In this document: in pieces, positions 36,862-46,885 of the stretch
How the letters are laid out: each line of letters begins with the position of its first letter
Numbering within the stretch: the stretch's first letter is position 1
Origin: Lactobacillus amylovorus DSM 20531
GTDB taxonomy: Bacteria > Bacillota > Bacilli > Lactobacillales > Lactobacillaceae
DNA length: 64,000 bases
Direction of reading: 5' to 3'
Assembly (NCBI RefSeq): GCF_002706375.1
Contig: NZ_CP017706.1
Span: 496,001 to 560,000, forward strand
Position numbers and translations under genes: made by a program
The notes under the pieces: generated by a model
What the model was told of the DNA's origin: nothing
The model's database searches: none
The model's input: the letters and a program-made list of their open reading frames with translations, nothing else

Positions 36862-38339
36862 TAGTCATCCTCCTCAAGCAATTGTTTAATAATGGATAAT
36901 TGTTTATCAATCTTCGCATTTAATTCTTTACGCTCTTTTTGATATTTATCCATCAATTCAAATGGTGGTAGAACTTCTTCAGTTTCTGTTGGAAAGCCAC
37001 ACAAATCAAAGTTGTAATTATTCTTAGCTAATTCTTCAGGAGTATAAGCCTTAGACTTGTAATTACCATCATCATCTTGAATTTCATGACGATCATTCCA
37101 CCATTCACGTACAGGATCAAAATGTTCCAGTTTCATTGGACGAGTCTTAGAGAAGTGCTTGTATCCCTTAGGCATATCTAAACGATAGAACCAAGTTTCT
37201 TTAGTAGGACCAGTCTTATCAAAGAACAAAATATTAGTTGCAATTGAAGTATATGGACTGAAGATACTACCTGGTAAACGAATAATTGTATGAAGATTGA
37301 AGTCCTTAAGCATGCGCTTCTTAATATTAAGTTTTGCACCATCATTACCGAACAAGAAACCATCTGGTAAAATCACACCAACTTTACCATTGTCCTTAAT
37401 ACGATACATGATCAATGCCAAGAACAAGTCAGCAGTTTCACTACTTTGTAAATCTGTAGGGAAATTTTGCTTGATAATAGGTAACTCTGATCCACCGAAT
37501 GGAGGATTCATCATAATTAAGTCAAACTTATCCTTATCAGTATATTCAGTAACACGCTTTTCGAGTGAGTTTCCATGAACAATGTCTGGATTATCAACAT
37601 CGTGAAGAAGCAAGTTAGTTACAGCTAAAATATAAGGTTGACCCTTCTTTTCAATACCGAAAACTGCTTTATTGTACAGTTCTCTGTCTTCAACACTATG
37701 AACTTGCTTATTCAAAATATTCAGAGCACTAACAAGGAAGCCACCAGTACCACAAGCCAAGTCTGCTATTCTTTGACCCAACTTTGGCTTTAAAGTTTCT
37801 GCAATAAAGTCAGTCAAAGCACGTGGAGTGTAGAACTCACCAGAACTACCAGCACTTTGAAGTTCTTTCAGGATACTTTCGTAAATATCACCAAACAAGT
37901 GGCGATCTTTAGGATCAGTGAAGTCAACTTCATTAACTACATTTACTACCTGACGCAATAAAACACCATTCTTCATGTAGTTGTTTGCATCAATAAAGGC
38001 ATCTTTTACAATGGCCTTGCTAATAGGAGTTTCATTAGTTACAGTGATGTTCTTCAACGTAGGCAATAATTTATTGTTAACAAAGTCTAGTAATTCATCA
38101 CTAGTTAAAGCTTTACCATCTTTATTGTCTTCAGCCCATTCACGCCAGTGCATCCCTTCAGGAATAATTGATTCATAATCATCTTGATCAATGTCCCAAA
38201 CTTGTTCTCTGTCGTCATAAACTTTCAAGAATAAGATCCAAGATAGTTGCTCAATTCGCTGCGCATCACCATTGATACCTGGATCATTACGCATAATATC
38301 TCTTATTCTCTTAACAAACTGAGTTGTTGTACCTGCCAT
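36861..38339 (-). CDS. hsdM: Type I restriction-modification DNA methyltransferase
   Basis: A 492-residue N6-adenine methyltransferase subunit. An N-terminal HsdM_N helical domain (1-150) is followed by the Rossmann core with GEFYTPRALTDFI, the SAM-binding DLACGTGGF (near residue 200) and catalytic NPPF in DLIMMNPPFGGSE (near residue 285). All motifs are intact. Middle gene of hsdR-hsdM-hsdS, 13 bp after hsdR, so all three are probably one operon. Confidence 0.97.
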   Translation of the reverse strand: MAGTTTQFVKRIRDIMRNDPGINGDAQRIEQLSWILFLKVYDDREQVWDIDQDDYESIIPEGMHWREWAEDNKDGKALTSDELLDFVNNKLLPTLKNITVTNETPISKAIVKDAFIDANNYMKNGVLLRQVVNVVNEVDFTDPKDRHLFGDIYESILKELQSAGSSGEFYTPRALTDFIAETLKPKLGQRIADLACGTGGFLVSALNILNKQVHSVEDRELYNKAVFGIEKKGQPYILAVTNLLLHDVDNPDIVHGNSLEKRVTEYTDKDKFDLIMMNPPFGGSELPIIKQNFPTDLQSSETADLFLALIMYRIKDNGKVGVILPDGFLFGNDGAKLNIKKRMLKDFNLHTIIRLPGSIFSPYTSIATNILFFDKTGPTKETWFYRLDMPKGYKHFSKTRPMKLEHFDPVREWWNDRHEIQDDDGNYKSKAYTPEELAKNNYNFDLCGFPTETEEVLPPFELMDKYQKERKELNAKIDKQLSIIKQLLEEDD

Positions 38340-38352
38340 TTAATAAAACTCC

Positions 38353-40665
38353 CTAACTGTAGATTTTCTCTTTAATTTCTTTAATAGTATTCTCGTAATT
38401 CTTTTTACCACCAAAGCTCAAAATGATTTTAACTGCGCCACCATATTTTTCAAATTCAGGTAAGCTTAATACCTTATTACTTTCCAAATCAGTAATACCA
38501 TCATCCTTATACTTTTCTAGTAAAGTATCCAGAACTTCTCTAGCAGCACCTTGATATTTATCAAGAATACCTGACTTCTTAACATTCTTGATTCTCTCTG
38601 ATTTGGTCAGTGGTTTTTGATTGTAAGCAAGATGGACCATCAAATCAAATGGATCCATATCTTTAATGCCCTTTTGCTTGATAATTTCTTTATAAAGAAT
38701 GCCATGCTTTTCCATTTCATCAAGCAACACTTGCTTCTTATCAGCTTTATTCCAAGCCTTAAGAAAATTATCCAATGTAGCATATTCCCCAAGAATATTT
38801 TTCTTGGTGTAATCCACTAAAGAAGTAGTGATCAAATTACCATGTTCATCTAAGAATTGCGTTTCTGCATTTGAAACTTTTACATTATGACTTACTTCAT
38901 ATTTTTCTTTAGGTGGCTCAGAAACACCAGGATGATGAGATTTGTGAGATCCTGTACCTTTGTTACCATCAATTATTTCAATTGGCTCACCATCAAATGC
39001 TGGATCAGCAAATAATCTTGATACTCCACGGAAATCAATAATAATGAAGTAACTCTTCCCATGATCTGTATCTAATCGAGTACCACGACCGATGATCTGC
39101 TTAAATTCCGTCATGGAATTAATGTTTGAATCTAGCACAATTGTCTTACAAGTCTTTACGTTAACACCCGTAGTTAATAGCTTAGAAGTCGTAACTATTG
39201 TAGGAACTTTACTTGCAACATCCTCAAAATTATCTAACTGTGCTTTACCAGTATTATCATCACCGGTAATTCTCATGACATAACGTGAATCTTCGGCAAC
39301 TAAGTCAGTATTTTCATTCACGAAAGCCTGACGCATTCTTTCAGCATGCTCAATGTCTTCACAAAAGACAATAGTTTTATCCCAACGTCGATCGTTGTCC
39401 TTCATATATTTACTTACATATTTAGCAACCATTTCGGTACGTTCATCAATGACTAGATTTTTATCAAAGTCGCGTGTTGTATATAATTTCTTATCAAACT
39501 CACGACCGTGCTTGTCCCTTTCACCCTTAAATGGACGGAAGCCATTAATATCTACATTGAAATTAACTCTGATAACTTTATATGGGGCCAAGAAACCATC
39601 TTCAATACCTTGCTTAAGCGAGTATGTATAAACTGGATCGCCAAAGTATTGAATATTCGAAGCTTCTTTATCATTCTTAGGTGTAGCAGTCATACCTAAA
39701 TGAGTTACATTAGGGCCATCAAAGTAATCCAAAATTTTACGCCATTGGCTATCAGCTTTAGCCGAACCACGGTGAGCTTCGTCGATTACAACTAAATCAA
39801 AGAAGTCAGGCTTAAGTTGTCTAAATGGTTCATGTCCAACATCTTCATCTTTTCCTGCTAGTTGTTGATACAAAGCAAATTGAATTGGATATGAGCTATC
39901 CATATGTCCATCTTGAACTTTAGTTATCTTGTCACTTAATGGATTAAAATCACCTATTCTAGCCTGATCAACAAGAATATTACGGTCAGCTAAATAAAGA
40001 ACTCTATGTTTAATCCCAGCTTTTAATAGACGATAAACAATTTGAAAGGCAGTGTAAGTCTTACCCGTACCAGTAGCCATGACTAATAAGGCACGACGAT
40101 CACCATTAGCTATCTTTTCTACTACACGGTTAATAGCATTTTGCTGGTAATATCGAGGTGAATATGTATCTCTGGATGAATAATATGGCTCATTAATTGC
40201 TTTGATTTCTTTGTCAGATAGTTTCTTTTCTTTAATATATCTCTTCCAAAGTTCTTCTTTAGTTGGAAATTCATCAAGAGTTAAGGTTCTTTCTTTGCCT
40301 GTCAGCATGTCATGCTCAACGAATGCATCCCCATTTGAAGAATAAGCAAATGGAACTTGTAAATCTCTGGCATACCCCATACCTTGCTGCAACCCTGCAC
40401 TGGGTTGTGGGTGCTTTTTTCTGTCCTTAGCTTCAATTACAGCAATCGGATAATTAGGCTTATATAAAAGTAAATAATCCACCTTTTTACCATTACTACG
40501 TTTAGCCACATCGTCTACAACATTGATCTGGCCATCCGTATAGTAATATTCCATCAAAGAGTCTTTTTTCTTCCAACCTGCTGTTTCAAAAATAGCAGGT
40601 GAAATATATCTGTTCTTGATATCCTCCTCCGTTAAATTCATTTTTTCAGGATCCATATCATTCAC
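38353..40665 (-). CDS. hsdR: Type I restriction-modification endonuclease/translocase
   Basis: A 770-residue HsdR. The N-terminal PD-(D/E)xK nuclease shows Asp63 and Glu78-x-Lys80 (KKVDYLLLY...VIEAKDRK). The SF2 translocase motor follows with Walker A MATGTGKT (near residue 195), DEAH in VVIDEAHRGSAK, and motif VI QIIGRGTRLD. The C-terminal region (about 600-770) resembles the EcoEI-type HsdR C-domain, and the overall length fits that shorter group rather than EcoKI or EcoR124. No disruption is visible, so the R-M system should be active. Confidence 0.96.
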   Translation of the reverse strand: MNDMDPEKMNLTEEDIKNRYISPAIFETAGWKKKDSLMEYYYTDGQINVVDDVAKRSNGKKVDYLLLYKPNYPIAVIEAKDRKKHPQPSAGLQQGMGYARDLQVPFAYSSNGDAFVEHDMLTGKERTLTLDEFPTKEELWKRYIKEKKLSDKEIKAINEPYYSSRDTYSPRYYQQNAINRVVEKIANGDRRALLVMATGTGKTYTAFQIVYRLLKAGIKHRVLYLADRNILVDQARIGDFNPLSDKITKVQDGHMDSSYPIQFALYQQLAGKDEDVGHEPFRQLKPDFFDLVVIDEAHRGSAKADSQWRKILDYFDGPNVTHLGMTATPKNDKEASNIQYFGDPVYTYSLKQGIEDGFLAPYKVIRVNFNVDINGFRPFKGERDKHGREFDKKLYTTRDFDKNLVIDERTEMVAKYVSKYMKDNDRRWDKTIVFCEDIEHAERMRQAFVNENTDLVAEDSRYVMRITGDDNTGKAQLDNFEDVASKVPTIVTTSKLLTTGVNVKTCKTIVLDSNINSMTEFKQIIGRGTRLDTDHGKSYFIIIDFRGVSRLFADPAFDGEPIEIIDGNKGTGSHKSHHPGVSEPPKEKYEVSHNVKVSNAETQFLDEHGNLITTSLVDYTKKNILGEYATLDNFLKAWNKADKKQVLLDEMEKHGILYKEIIKQKGIKDMDPFDLMVHLAYNQKPLTKSERIKNVKKSGILDKYQGAAREVLDTLLEKYKDDGITDLESNKVLSLPEFEKYGGAVKIILSFGGKKNYENTIKEIKEKIYS

Positions 40666-40753
40666 CTCATTTAGTTAGGATTTGATTCATCAAAAATCAC
40701 TTTTAGTTCTATTATCGTAGAAAAAGCGCTACAACTCAATATTCATGCTATTG

Positions 40754-40788
40754 AAAAAGCCCTTAGTTTTCACAACTAAGAGCTTTTT
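40754..40788 (-). terminator. Hairpin terminator beside the purD-side CRISPR relic
   Basis: The imperfect stem AAAAAGC.CTTAGTT/AACTAAGAGCTTTTT has a T run on the reverse strand. It lies 8 bp beyond the CRISPR repeat in the direction the array would be transcribed, and just upstream of hsdR. It would end an array transcript. Confidence 0.7.
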
Positions 40789-40795
40789 AATTATC

Positions 40796-40885
40796 TTCAA
40801 AGCCTCCACTTACGTGGAGAACACTAATTACTCGTTCTTCTATTAAAAGTCGCTTCAGGATCACCTCCACTTACGTGGAGAAAAT
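40796..40885 (-). CRISPR. Remnant type I-E CRISPR array, two repeats, 61-bp period
   Basis: Two 29-bp repeats at 40796-40824 and 40857-40885 share CCTCCACTTACGTGGAGAA and are separated by a 32-bp spacer, a 61-bp period. The second copy begins AGGATCACC, giving AGGATCACCTCCACTTACG and so on, nearly identical to the L. acidophilus/helveticus type I-E repeat as I recall it. The palindromic CTCCAC/GTGGAG is typical. By analogy with other I-E repeats the array reads on the reverse strand, ending in the terminator at 40754-40788. No cas genes are present. In L. acidophilus NCFM the CRISPR locus lies between polA and purD, the same position as here. Confidence 0.85.
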
Positions 40886-40950
40886 TTTATCATCAATCCT
40901 ATCAGTGCAACCAAATGTTCGTATTAATTATACCAATTTAAGCCAAAACA

Positions 40951-40974
40951 AAAAAGCCCTAACTGGGACTTTCT
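40951..40974 (-). terminator. Terminator of the purine operon
   Basis: The stem AAAGTCCC agtt AGGGCTTT, T-rich on the reverse strand, lies about 10 bp past the purD stop. Confidence 0.85.
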
Positions 40975-40982
40975 TTAAACAT

Positions 40983-42254
40983 CTAATCTCTCAAAGCACG
41001 ATTGCCAATATCATGGCGGTAGAAGCAATCTGGCAGCTCAAGCTTACTCAAATAAGAATACACATTATCCTGCGCCTGGACTAGATTGTCGGCTTCCGAA
41101 ATTACCATGAACAGACGGCCACCATCACCTATCAGATTATCCAAATTACCTTTCACGTTGGCATAATCGATATAAGTATTAGTGCCGTGAGGCAACTTGC
41201 CGATCTTCACATTAGGTGCCGGATGCGTTGGATAGCCTTTGCTGCAAACAACCACGCCTAAGATAGAGCAATCATTTTCTTCAATTTCAGGCAGCTTTTC
41301 ATGATTTACCGCTGCGTCGATTACTTGCGCAAAGTCATTTTTAACACGAGGCAAGACAACTTGCGTTTCAGGATCGCCCAAGCGGACATTATATTCAATG
41401 ACTTTGGGACCATCCTCAGTTAACATTAAGCCAATGTACAAAACGCCGCAGTAATGATAATTGCCTTGAACTAAACCATTCATCGTGGGCTTCACGATCT
41501 CGTCGATCATTCTTTGACGATCCTCTTTTCTCAGCTGTGGCAAAGGAGAATATGATCCCATGCCACCGGTGTTGGGACCTTTGTCGCCATCGCCAACTCG
41601 CTTATGATCTTGCGCCATTGGCAAAATGGTAAATTGATCTTCAGAAACAACCACAAACATGGAATATTCAGGACCAACCAAGCATTCTTCAAGCACAACA
41701 GCAGTTTGACCACCAGCAAACATTTCTCTGATCGTTTCTTCAGCGACGTCTTGATTCTTAGCAATGGTTACGCCCTTGCCACCAGCCAAGCCATCTTCCT
41801 TGATAACTACTGGAAAATCAAAGTCCTTTAACCCGGCAATACAGGTTTCGGCACTAGTATAAGTTTCATAGCGAGCCGTTGGGATGTTGTATTTACTCAT
41901 GAAGCGCAAAGCGTAATCTTTTGAGCCTTCTAGTTGGGCTGCTCTTTGGTTAGGACCAAAAATCTTTTGTCCTGCCTTTTCAAATTTATCAGTAATGCCA
42001 GCACAAAGGACATTTTCTGGACCAACAAATGTCCAATCGATATTGTGGCTTTTGGCAAAATCCAGCAGACCATCAAGATCAGTTTCTTCAATTGGTACAG
42101 TTTCAACGCCAATTGTTTGCATCCCCACATTGCCCGGTGCACAATACACAGTCTTCACATGCGGGCTCTCTTTTAACTTCTTCGCTACCGCAAATTCGCG
42201 TCCACCTGAACCAACAACCAATAAAACTAAATCATCTTTCATCGTTTTCACCAA
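40983..42254 (-). CDS. purD: Phosphoribosylamine-glycine ligase
   Basis: Second step of de novo purine synthesis, GAR from PRA, glycine and ATP. An ATP-grasp enzyme with N-domain glycines VVGSGGREFAVAKKL, the central GLAGGKGV loop, DHKRVGDGDKGPNTGGMG and the metal-binding YNVRLGDPETQ. 423 residues, complete. Last gene of the purCSQLFMNHD operon, abutting purH with no gap. Confidence 0.97.
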   Translation of the reverse strand: MVKTMKDDLVLLVVGSGGREFAVAKKLKESPHVKTVYCAPGNVGMQTIGVETVPIEETDLDGLLDFAKSHNIDWTFVGPENVLCAGITDKFEKAGQKIFGPNQRAAQLEGSKDYALRFMSKYNIPTARYETYTSAETCIAGLKDFDFPVVIKEDGLAGGKGVTIAKNQDVAEETIREMFAGGQTAVVLEECLVGPEYSMFVVVSEDQFTILPMAQDHKRVGDGDKGPNTGGMGSYSPLPQLRKEDRQRMIDEIVKPTMNGLVQGNYHYCGVLYIGLMLTEDGPKVIEYNVRLGDPETQVVLPRVKNDFAQVIDAAVNHEKLPEIEENDCSILGVVVCSKGYPTHPAPNVKIGKLPHGTNTYIDYANVKGNLDNLIGDGGRLFMVISEADNLVQAQDNVYSYLSKLELPDCFYRHDIGNRALRD

Positions 42255-43796
42255 TTAGTGTCTAAAGTGACGGTAACCTGTAAATACCATTGCCACGCCG
42301 TACTTGTCTGCCATCTCGATTGAGTCTTTATCGCGGATGGAACCACCAGGTTGAACGATCGCCTTAATGCCATGTTTAGCCGCATATTCCACACAATCAT
42401 TGAATGGGAAGAAGGCGTCTGACGCAAGGACTGCGCGGTCATCAATGGCATCCCCAGCATGTTTAATCGCAATCTTAGCGGAATCGATTCTGTTAGGTTG
42501 ACCAGCACCTACGCCAAGAGTTCTTTCATCGTTTGCAACCACAATCGCATTAGACTTGGTATGTTTTACCGCCTTCAAGGCAAACATCATAGTCTTGAGT
42601 TGTGCTTCAGTAGGTTGAGCCTTAGTTACAACTTTCCAGTCATCAGTGTTTTCAACTAAAGCATCTTGTTCTTGCTGCAAAATACCACCCATAACTGAGA
42701 CAACTTCTGGACGAGTTGGTTCATTTTCCTTATCAAAGTCTAATTCAAGCAATCTGACATTCTTTTTCTTTTCCAAAATTTCAAGTGCATCGTCGGCAAA
42801 GCCCGGTGCAATGATGATTTCTAAGAAAATCTTGTGCATCTTTTCGGCAGTAGCTAAATCAACTTTTCTGTTTAAAGCAATCACACCACCAAAGATTGAA
42901 ACTGAATCGGCTTCATATGCACGGTCCCAAGCTTCTTCAAGCGTGTCGCCGCGGCCAATACCACATGGATTCATGTGCTTCATTGCAACAACAGTTGGTT
43001 CATCTTGGAATTCACGAATGCAGCGCAGTGCTTCGTCGGCATCCTTGATATTGTTGTAAGAAAGCTTCTTGCCGTGCAATTGGTGTGCTTGCAAAACTGA
43101 GAAGCTCTTTGGAATTGCATCTTCGTAAAGCCATGCTTTTTGGTGGGAGTTTTCACCGTAGCGCATCTTTTCCTTCAGATCATAAGTCAAAGTCAGTTTT
43201 TCGGGATCTTCAAGACCAACTTGCTTAGTTAAGTAATTGGCAATAATTGCATCATAAGCGGCAGTTGCTCTAAACACCTTAGCTGCTAGTTTTGCTCTTG
43301 TTTCAAGCGTGGTGTTACCATTTTCCGCAATTTCTTTTAAAACTAAATCATAGTCAGCTTTATCGGTTACGACAGTGACATCTTGATAGTTCTTCGAAGC
43401 GGCACGTAAAAGGCTTGGACCACCAATATCAATGTTTTCGATTGCTTCTTCTCTAGTAACATCCGGCTTTTCAATCGTTTGTTTAAATGGATAAAGGTTA
43501 ACGCAAACTAAATCGATTGGCTTGATGTTCAATTTCTCTAAAGTTGCCATATGTTCCGGATCGTTTCTTTTAGCAAGAAGTCCGCCATGAATATATGGGT
43601 TCAAAGTCTTCACACGGCCGTCCAAAATCTCAGGGAAATTAGTAACTTCTTCAACGCTGATTGTCTTGATACCAGCTTCATCTAAAGTCTTCTTGGTACC
43701 ACCGGTAGAAACAATTTCATAGCCATTTTCGGTTAAGCCTTTGGCAAAATCTACCAAGTTGGTCTTATCACTAACGCTGATTAATGCACGTTTCAT
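42255..43796 (-). CDS. purH: Bifunctional AICAR transformylase / IMP cyclohydrolase
   Basis: Last two steps to IMP. The N-terminal MGS-like IMP cyclohydrolase domain (1-195) begins [14 protein letters not shown], and the C-terminal formyltransferase (200-513) contains [12 protein letters not shown]-type and [10 protein letters not shown] motifs. 513 residues, normal. It uses 10-formyl-THF, which the Fhs enzyme encoded upstream supplies. Confidence 0.97.
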   Translation of the reverse strand: MKRALISVSDKTNLVDFAKGLTENGYEIVSTGGTKKTLDEAGIKTISVEEVTNFPEILDGRVKTLNPYIHGGLLAKRNDPEHMATLEKLNIKPIDLVCVNLYPFKQTIEKPDVTREEAIENIDIGGPSLLRAASKNYQDVTVVTDKADYDLVLKEIAENGNTTLETRAKLAAKVFRATAAYDAIIANYLTKQVGLEDPEKLTLTYDLKEKMRYGENSHQKAWLYEDAIPKSFSVLQAHQLHGKKLSYNNIKDADEALRCIREFQDEPTVVAMKHMNPCGIGRGDTLEEAWDRAYEADSVSIFGGVIALNRKVDLATAEKMHKIFLEIIIAPGFADDALEILEKKKNVRLLELDFDKENEPTRPEVVSVMGGILQQEQDALVENTDDWKVVTKAQPTEAQLKTMMFALKAVKHTKSNAIVVANDERTLGVGAGQPNRIDSAKIAIKHAGDAIDDRAVLASDAFFPFNDCVEYAAKHGIKAIVQPGGSIRDKDSIEMADKYGVAMVFTGYRHFRH

Positions 43797-43798
43797 TT

Positions 43799-44395
43799 TT
43801 AGTTTTCTTCCTTTTCCATTCTTTGACTTAATACTTTTCTTAACGTAGCTGGGAATAGTTGATGTTCTGTTTCATGAACTCTTGCTTCAAGCGTCTCAAC
43901 CGTATCATCTGGATAAATTGGGACAGCCTGTTGAGCAATGATAGGCCCATGATCCAAATGGGCATCGATAAAATGCACCGTCACGCCGGTTTCTTTTATC
44001 TTGCCTTTTTTATAATCATCAAAAGCTCTTTCGATTGAATTGAGGCCGGGATAACTTGGCAATAAGGCGGGATGCAAGTTGATAATTGCATTTGGATATT
44101 CGTTTAAAATCGTGGGGCCAACCACCCTGAGATATCCGGATAAAACAATGAAATCAATTTGATAATCCTGCAAAACTTTTAGCAGGCGCTTTTCATAGGC
44201 ATCTTTGCCACCGCATTCTTTAACGGAAAATGCTTCATGCGGGATGCCTAATCTCTCGGCTCTTTTCACTACCGGGGCATTTGGATGATTGCAAAACATT
44301 AAAGCCTCGGTTCCGGGAATTTCGCCGGCTTGAAACTTTTTAGTTAAAGCTTCAAAGTTGGTTCCATTCCCAGAAGCTAAAATAGCAACTCTCAT
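43799..44395 (-). CDS. purN: Phosphoribosylglycinamide formyltransferase
   Basis: Third step, transfer of a formyl group from 10-formyl-THF to GAR. 198 residues with [12 protein letters not shown] at the N-terminus, catalytic Asn/His in [17 protein letters not shown] and Asp in [10 protein letters not shown]. It is 2 bp after purH in gene order and 9 bp before purM. Confidence 0.97.
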   Translation of the reverse strand: MRVAILASGNGTNFEALTKKFQAGEIPGTEALMFCNHPNAPVVKRAERLGIPHEAFSVKECGGKDAYEKRLLKVLQDYQIDFIVLSGYLRVVGPTILNEYPNAIINLHPALLPSYPGLNSIERAFDDYKKGKIKETGVTVHFIDAHLDHGPIIAQQAVPIYPDDTVETLEARVHETEHQLFPATLRKVLSQRMEKEEN

Positions 44396-44404
44396 TTTTC
44401 TCCT

Positions 44405-45442
44405 CTATTTGATTACGATCTTTTCTTCCCCTTCGGGGCGTGCAACTAATTGACCAATTTCGTAGAATTTTTCATTCTCGCGATTTAGTTGTTCTTTGAC
44501 TGCAGCAACGTTTTCTACTGGAACGGCTAAAACTAAACCAACGCCCATATTGAAAGTGTTGTAGCAATCTCGTTCATCTAAATCGCCTAGTTTTTTCAGA
44601 TAATCAAAAATTGGTAAAACAGGCCACGAACCTTTATTAACCACTGCTTGCAAGTCATTGCCATAAATTCGAGGTAGGTTTTCGATAAAGCCGCCACCAG
44701 TAATATGGGCAATGCCGTGAACTAAATGCTTTTTTACTAGTGGCAAAACTGCTTTGACATAGATTCTGGTTGGCGTAAGGAGTGTTTCGCCTACGGTTTT
44801 GCCCGCTAATTCTGCTGGTTTGTCGCTTAATGAAACGTCGTGATCTTTGAACAAAATTTTTCTAATTAAACTGAAACCATTAGAATGGACGCCACTCGAT
44901 GGCAAAGCAATTAAATGATCGCCTGCTTTGGCTAAAGAACTAGATAATAAGTCCTCTTTTTCCGCAATCCCAGTTGAAAAACCAGCCAAATCATATTCGT
45001 GGGGTTCATACATATCGGGCATTTCCGCGGTTTCACCACCAATTAAGGCAGAGCCGCTTTGCTTGCATCCCTCAGCCACGCCCTTAACTACGTCAGCCAA
45101 TTTCTTTGGATCGTTATGACCACAGGCAATGTAATCTAAGAAAAACAGAGGTTCCGCACCTTGGGCTAGCACATCGTTAACGCACATGGCCACGCAATCG
45201 ATGCCGACCGTGTCGTTTTGGTGCATCTTTTGCGCAATCATCAACTTAGTACCAACGCCATCGGTGCCTGAAACGAGGACCGGATGCTTATAGCCTAGTT
45301 CTTCTAAGTCGAACATCCCGCCAAAACTACCAATGCCGCCCATCACGCCTTTACGCTTGGTTGCGGCTACCATCGGATTAATTCGATTGACTAAATCGTA
45401 ACCAGCAGTAACATCAACACCTGCTTCTTTATAACGATTCAT
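44405..45442 (-). CDS. purM: Phosphoribosylformylglycinamidine cyclo-ligase
   Basis: Fifth step, AIR synthase. I start at the ATG at 45442, one base after the purF stop, behind AAAGGA, giving 345 residues. PurM and PurL share this fold. The glycine-rich [20 protein letters not shown] and [12 protein letters not shown] motifs of the active site are present. Confidence 0.97.
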   Translation of the reverse strand: MNRYKEAGVDVTAGYDLVNRINPMVAATKRKGVMGGIGSFGGMFDLEELGYKHPVLVSGTDGVGTKLMIAQKMHQNDTVGIDCVAMCVNDVLAQGAEPLFFLDYIACGHNDPKKLADVVKGVAEGCKQSGSALIGGETAEMPDMYEPHEYDLAGFSTGIAEKEDLLSSSLAKAGDHLIALPSSGVHSNGFSLIRKILFKDHDVSLSDKPAELAGKTVGETLLTPTRIYVKAVLPLVKKHLVHGIAHITGGGFIENLPRIYGNDLQAVVNKGSWPVLPIFDYLKKLGDLDERDCYNTFNMGVGLVLAVPVENVAAVKEQLNRENEKFYEIGQLVARPEGEEKIVIK

Positions 45443-45443
45443 T

Positions 45444-46885
45444 TTATAAATCCTTTCTTTGTCGCCGTTCTTGGGCATTGAGAGAAGCTAAATAGCCAGC
45501 TTCGTAATCATCCAATTTAGTTGGATACTTTCCATTAAAGTAAGCAACTGTCAGACCCGATGAGTCTCCTCGATCAGGCACATCGATTGCTTGGATCAAG
45601 CTGTCAACGCTTAAAAAGCCAAGGCTATCAGCACCGATAATTTTCCGCATCTCTTCTACTGAATAATGAGCTGCCATTAATTCGGCTTTAGTTGAAATAT
45701 CAATGCCGTAAAAACATGGAAATCTAAATGGAGGACTAGCGATTCTAAGGTGTACTTCTTTAGCACCAGCATCTTTAAGCATTTTGACAATTTGCTTAGA
45801 AGTGGTTCCCCTTACGATCGAATCGTCGATGACCGCGATCTTTTTACCAGCAACGACACCACGAACAGCTGACAGTTTTAACTTAACACTCTTTTCACGC
45901 AAGGCTTGAGTTGGCTGAATGAAGGTTCTGGCAACGTATTGGTTTTTAACCAGACCCATTTCATAAGGCAACCCCAATTCTTCGGCGTAACCAGAAGCAG
46001 CTGACAAAGATGAGTTTGGTACGCCAATTACCATGTCAACATCGGCTGGAGCCTCACGAGCTAGCAGCCGCCCCATTCTTTTTCTAGCATTATGAACAGT
46101 CACACCATGTATGATTGAATCAGGACGAGCAAAATAGACGTATTCCATTGAGCAGATTGCTAAATGCGTATTTTTAGTAAAATGATCAATTTTCATCCCA
46201 TCTCGATCAATGATGATTAATTCACCAGGCTGCACATCACAAACAAACTTGGCACCGATGATGTCAAGTGAACAAGTTTCGCTAGAAACAACGTAGGCGC
46301 CATTGTCCAATTTACCAATACATAAGGGACGAATCCCATTAGGATCAAGTGCCGCAATCATGCGATCTTTTTGCAAAAGCAGGAAGGCAAAACCACCGTG
46401 AACTTCATTCAGGCTTTGCTTTAAAGCTGAAATAAAGCCATCTTTGATATGATTACGAATCAAGTGAATCAAGATTTCGGTATCAGATGAGGATTGAAAA
46501 ATCGCACCTTGTTTTTCGAGCTTGTTTCGTAAAGACACGGCATTAACTAAATTGCCGTTGTGGGCTAAAGCAACATCACCGTCTAGAAAATGAAAGAGAA
46601 ATGGTTGTACGTTTTGAATCGAATTACGACCCGTTGTACTGTAGCGAACGTGACCAATGGCACTGTCGCCGACCAATTTTTTAAATCATTCGGATCAGCA
46701 AAAGCATCGGATAAAAGGCCACGATCGCGGTGTTGATACAAATGCTCACCATCGCTTGAGACGATGCCGGCCCCTTCTTGTCCGCGGTGTTGCAAGTTAT
46801 GCAAACCTAGGTAAGTTAATTGACTGGCATCAGGTGCACCAAAGACGCCACATTCCTCATTTAGGCTTTTGATTTCATTAAACAA
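45444..46885 (-). pseudogene. purF: Amidophosphoribosyltransferase gene with one-base frameshift
   Basis: First committed step of purine synthesis. I start at a TTG at 46885, with AAGGAG 8 bp upstream, inside the end of purL. The propeptide [11 protein letters not shown] is followed by the catalytic Cys of ECGVFG, as needed for the Ntn glutaminase. The frame breaks at the T6 run at 46677-46682 (A6 on the coding strand). Adding one A restores [20 protein letters not shown] and the full PRPP-binding region ([13 protein letters not shown]). Without it the protein stops after about 100 residues and cannot work. Confidence 0.9.

Noticed and set aside
41934-42265. Overlapping forward frames opposite the start of purD.
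   Set aside because: Antisense to a conserved coding region; the encoded peptides show no plausible domain.
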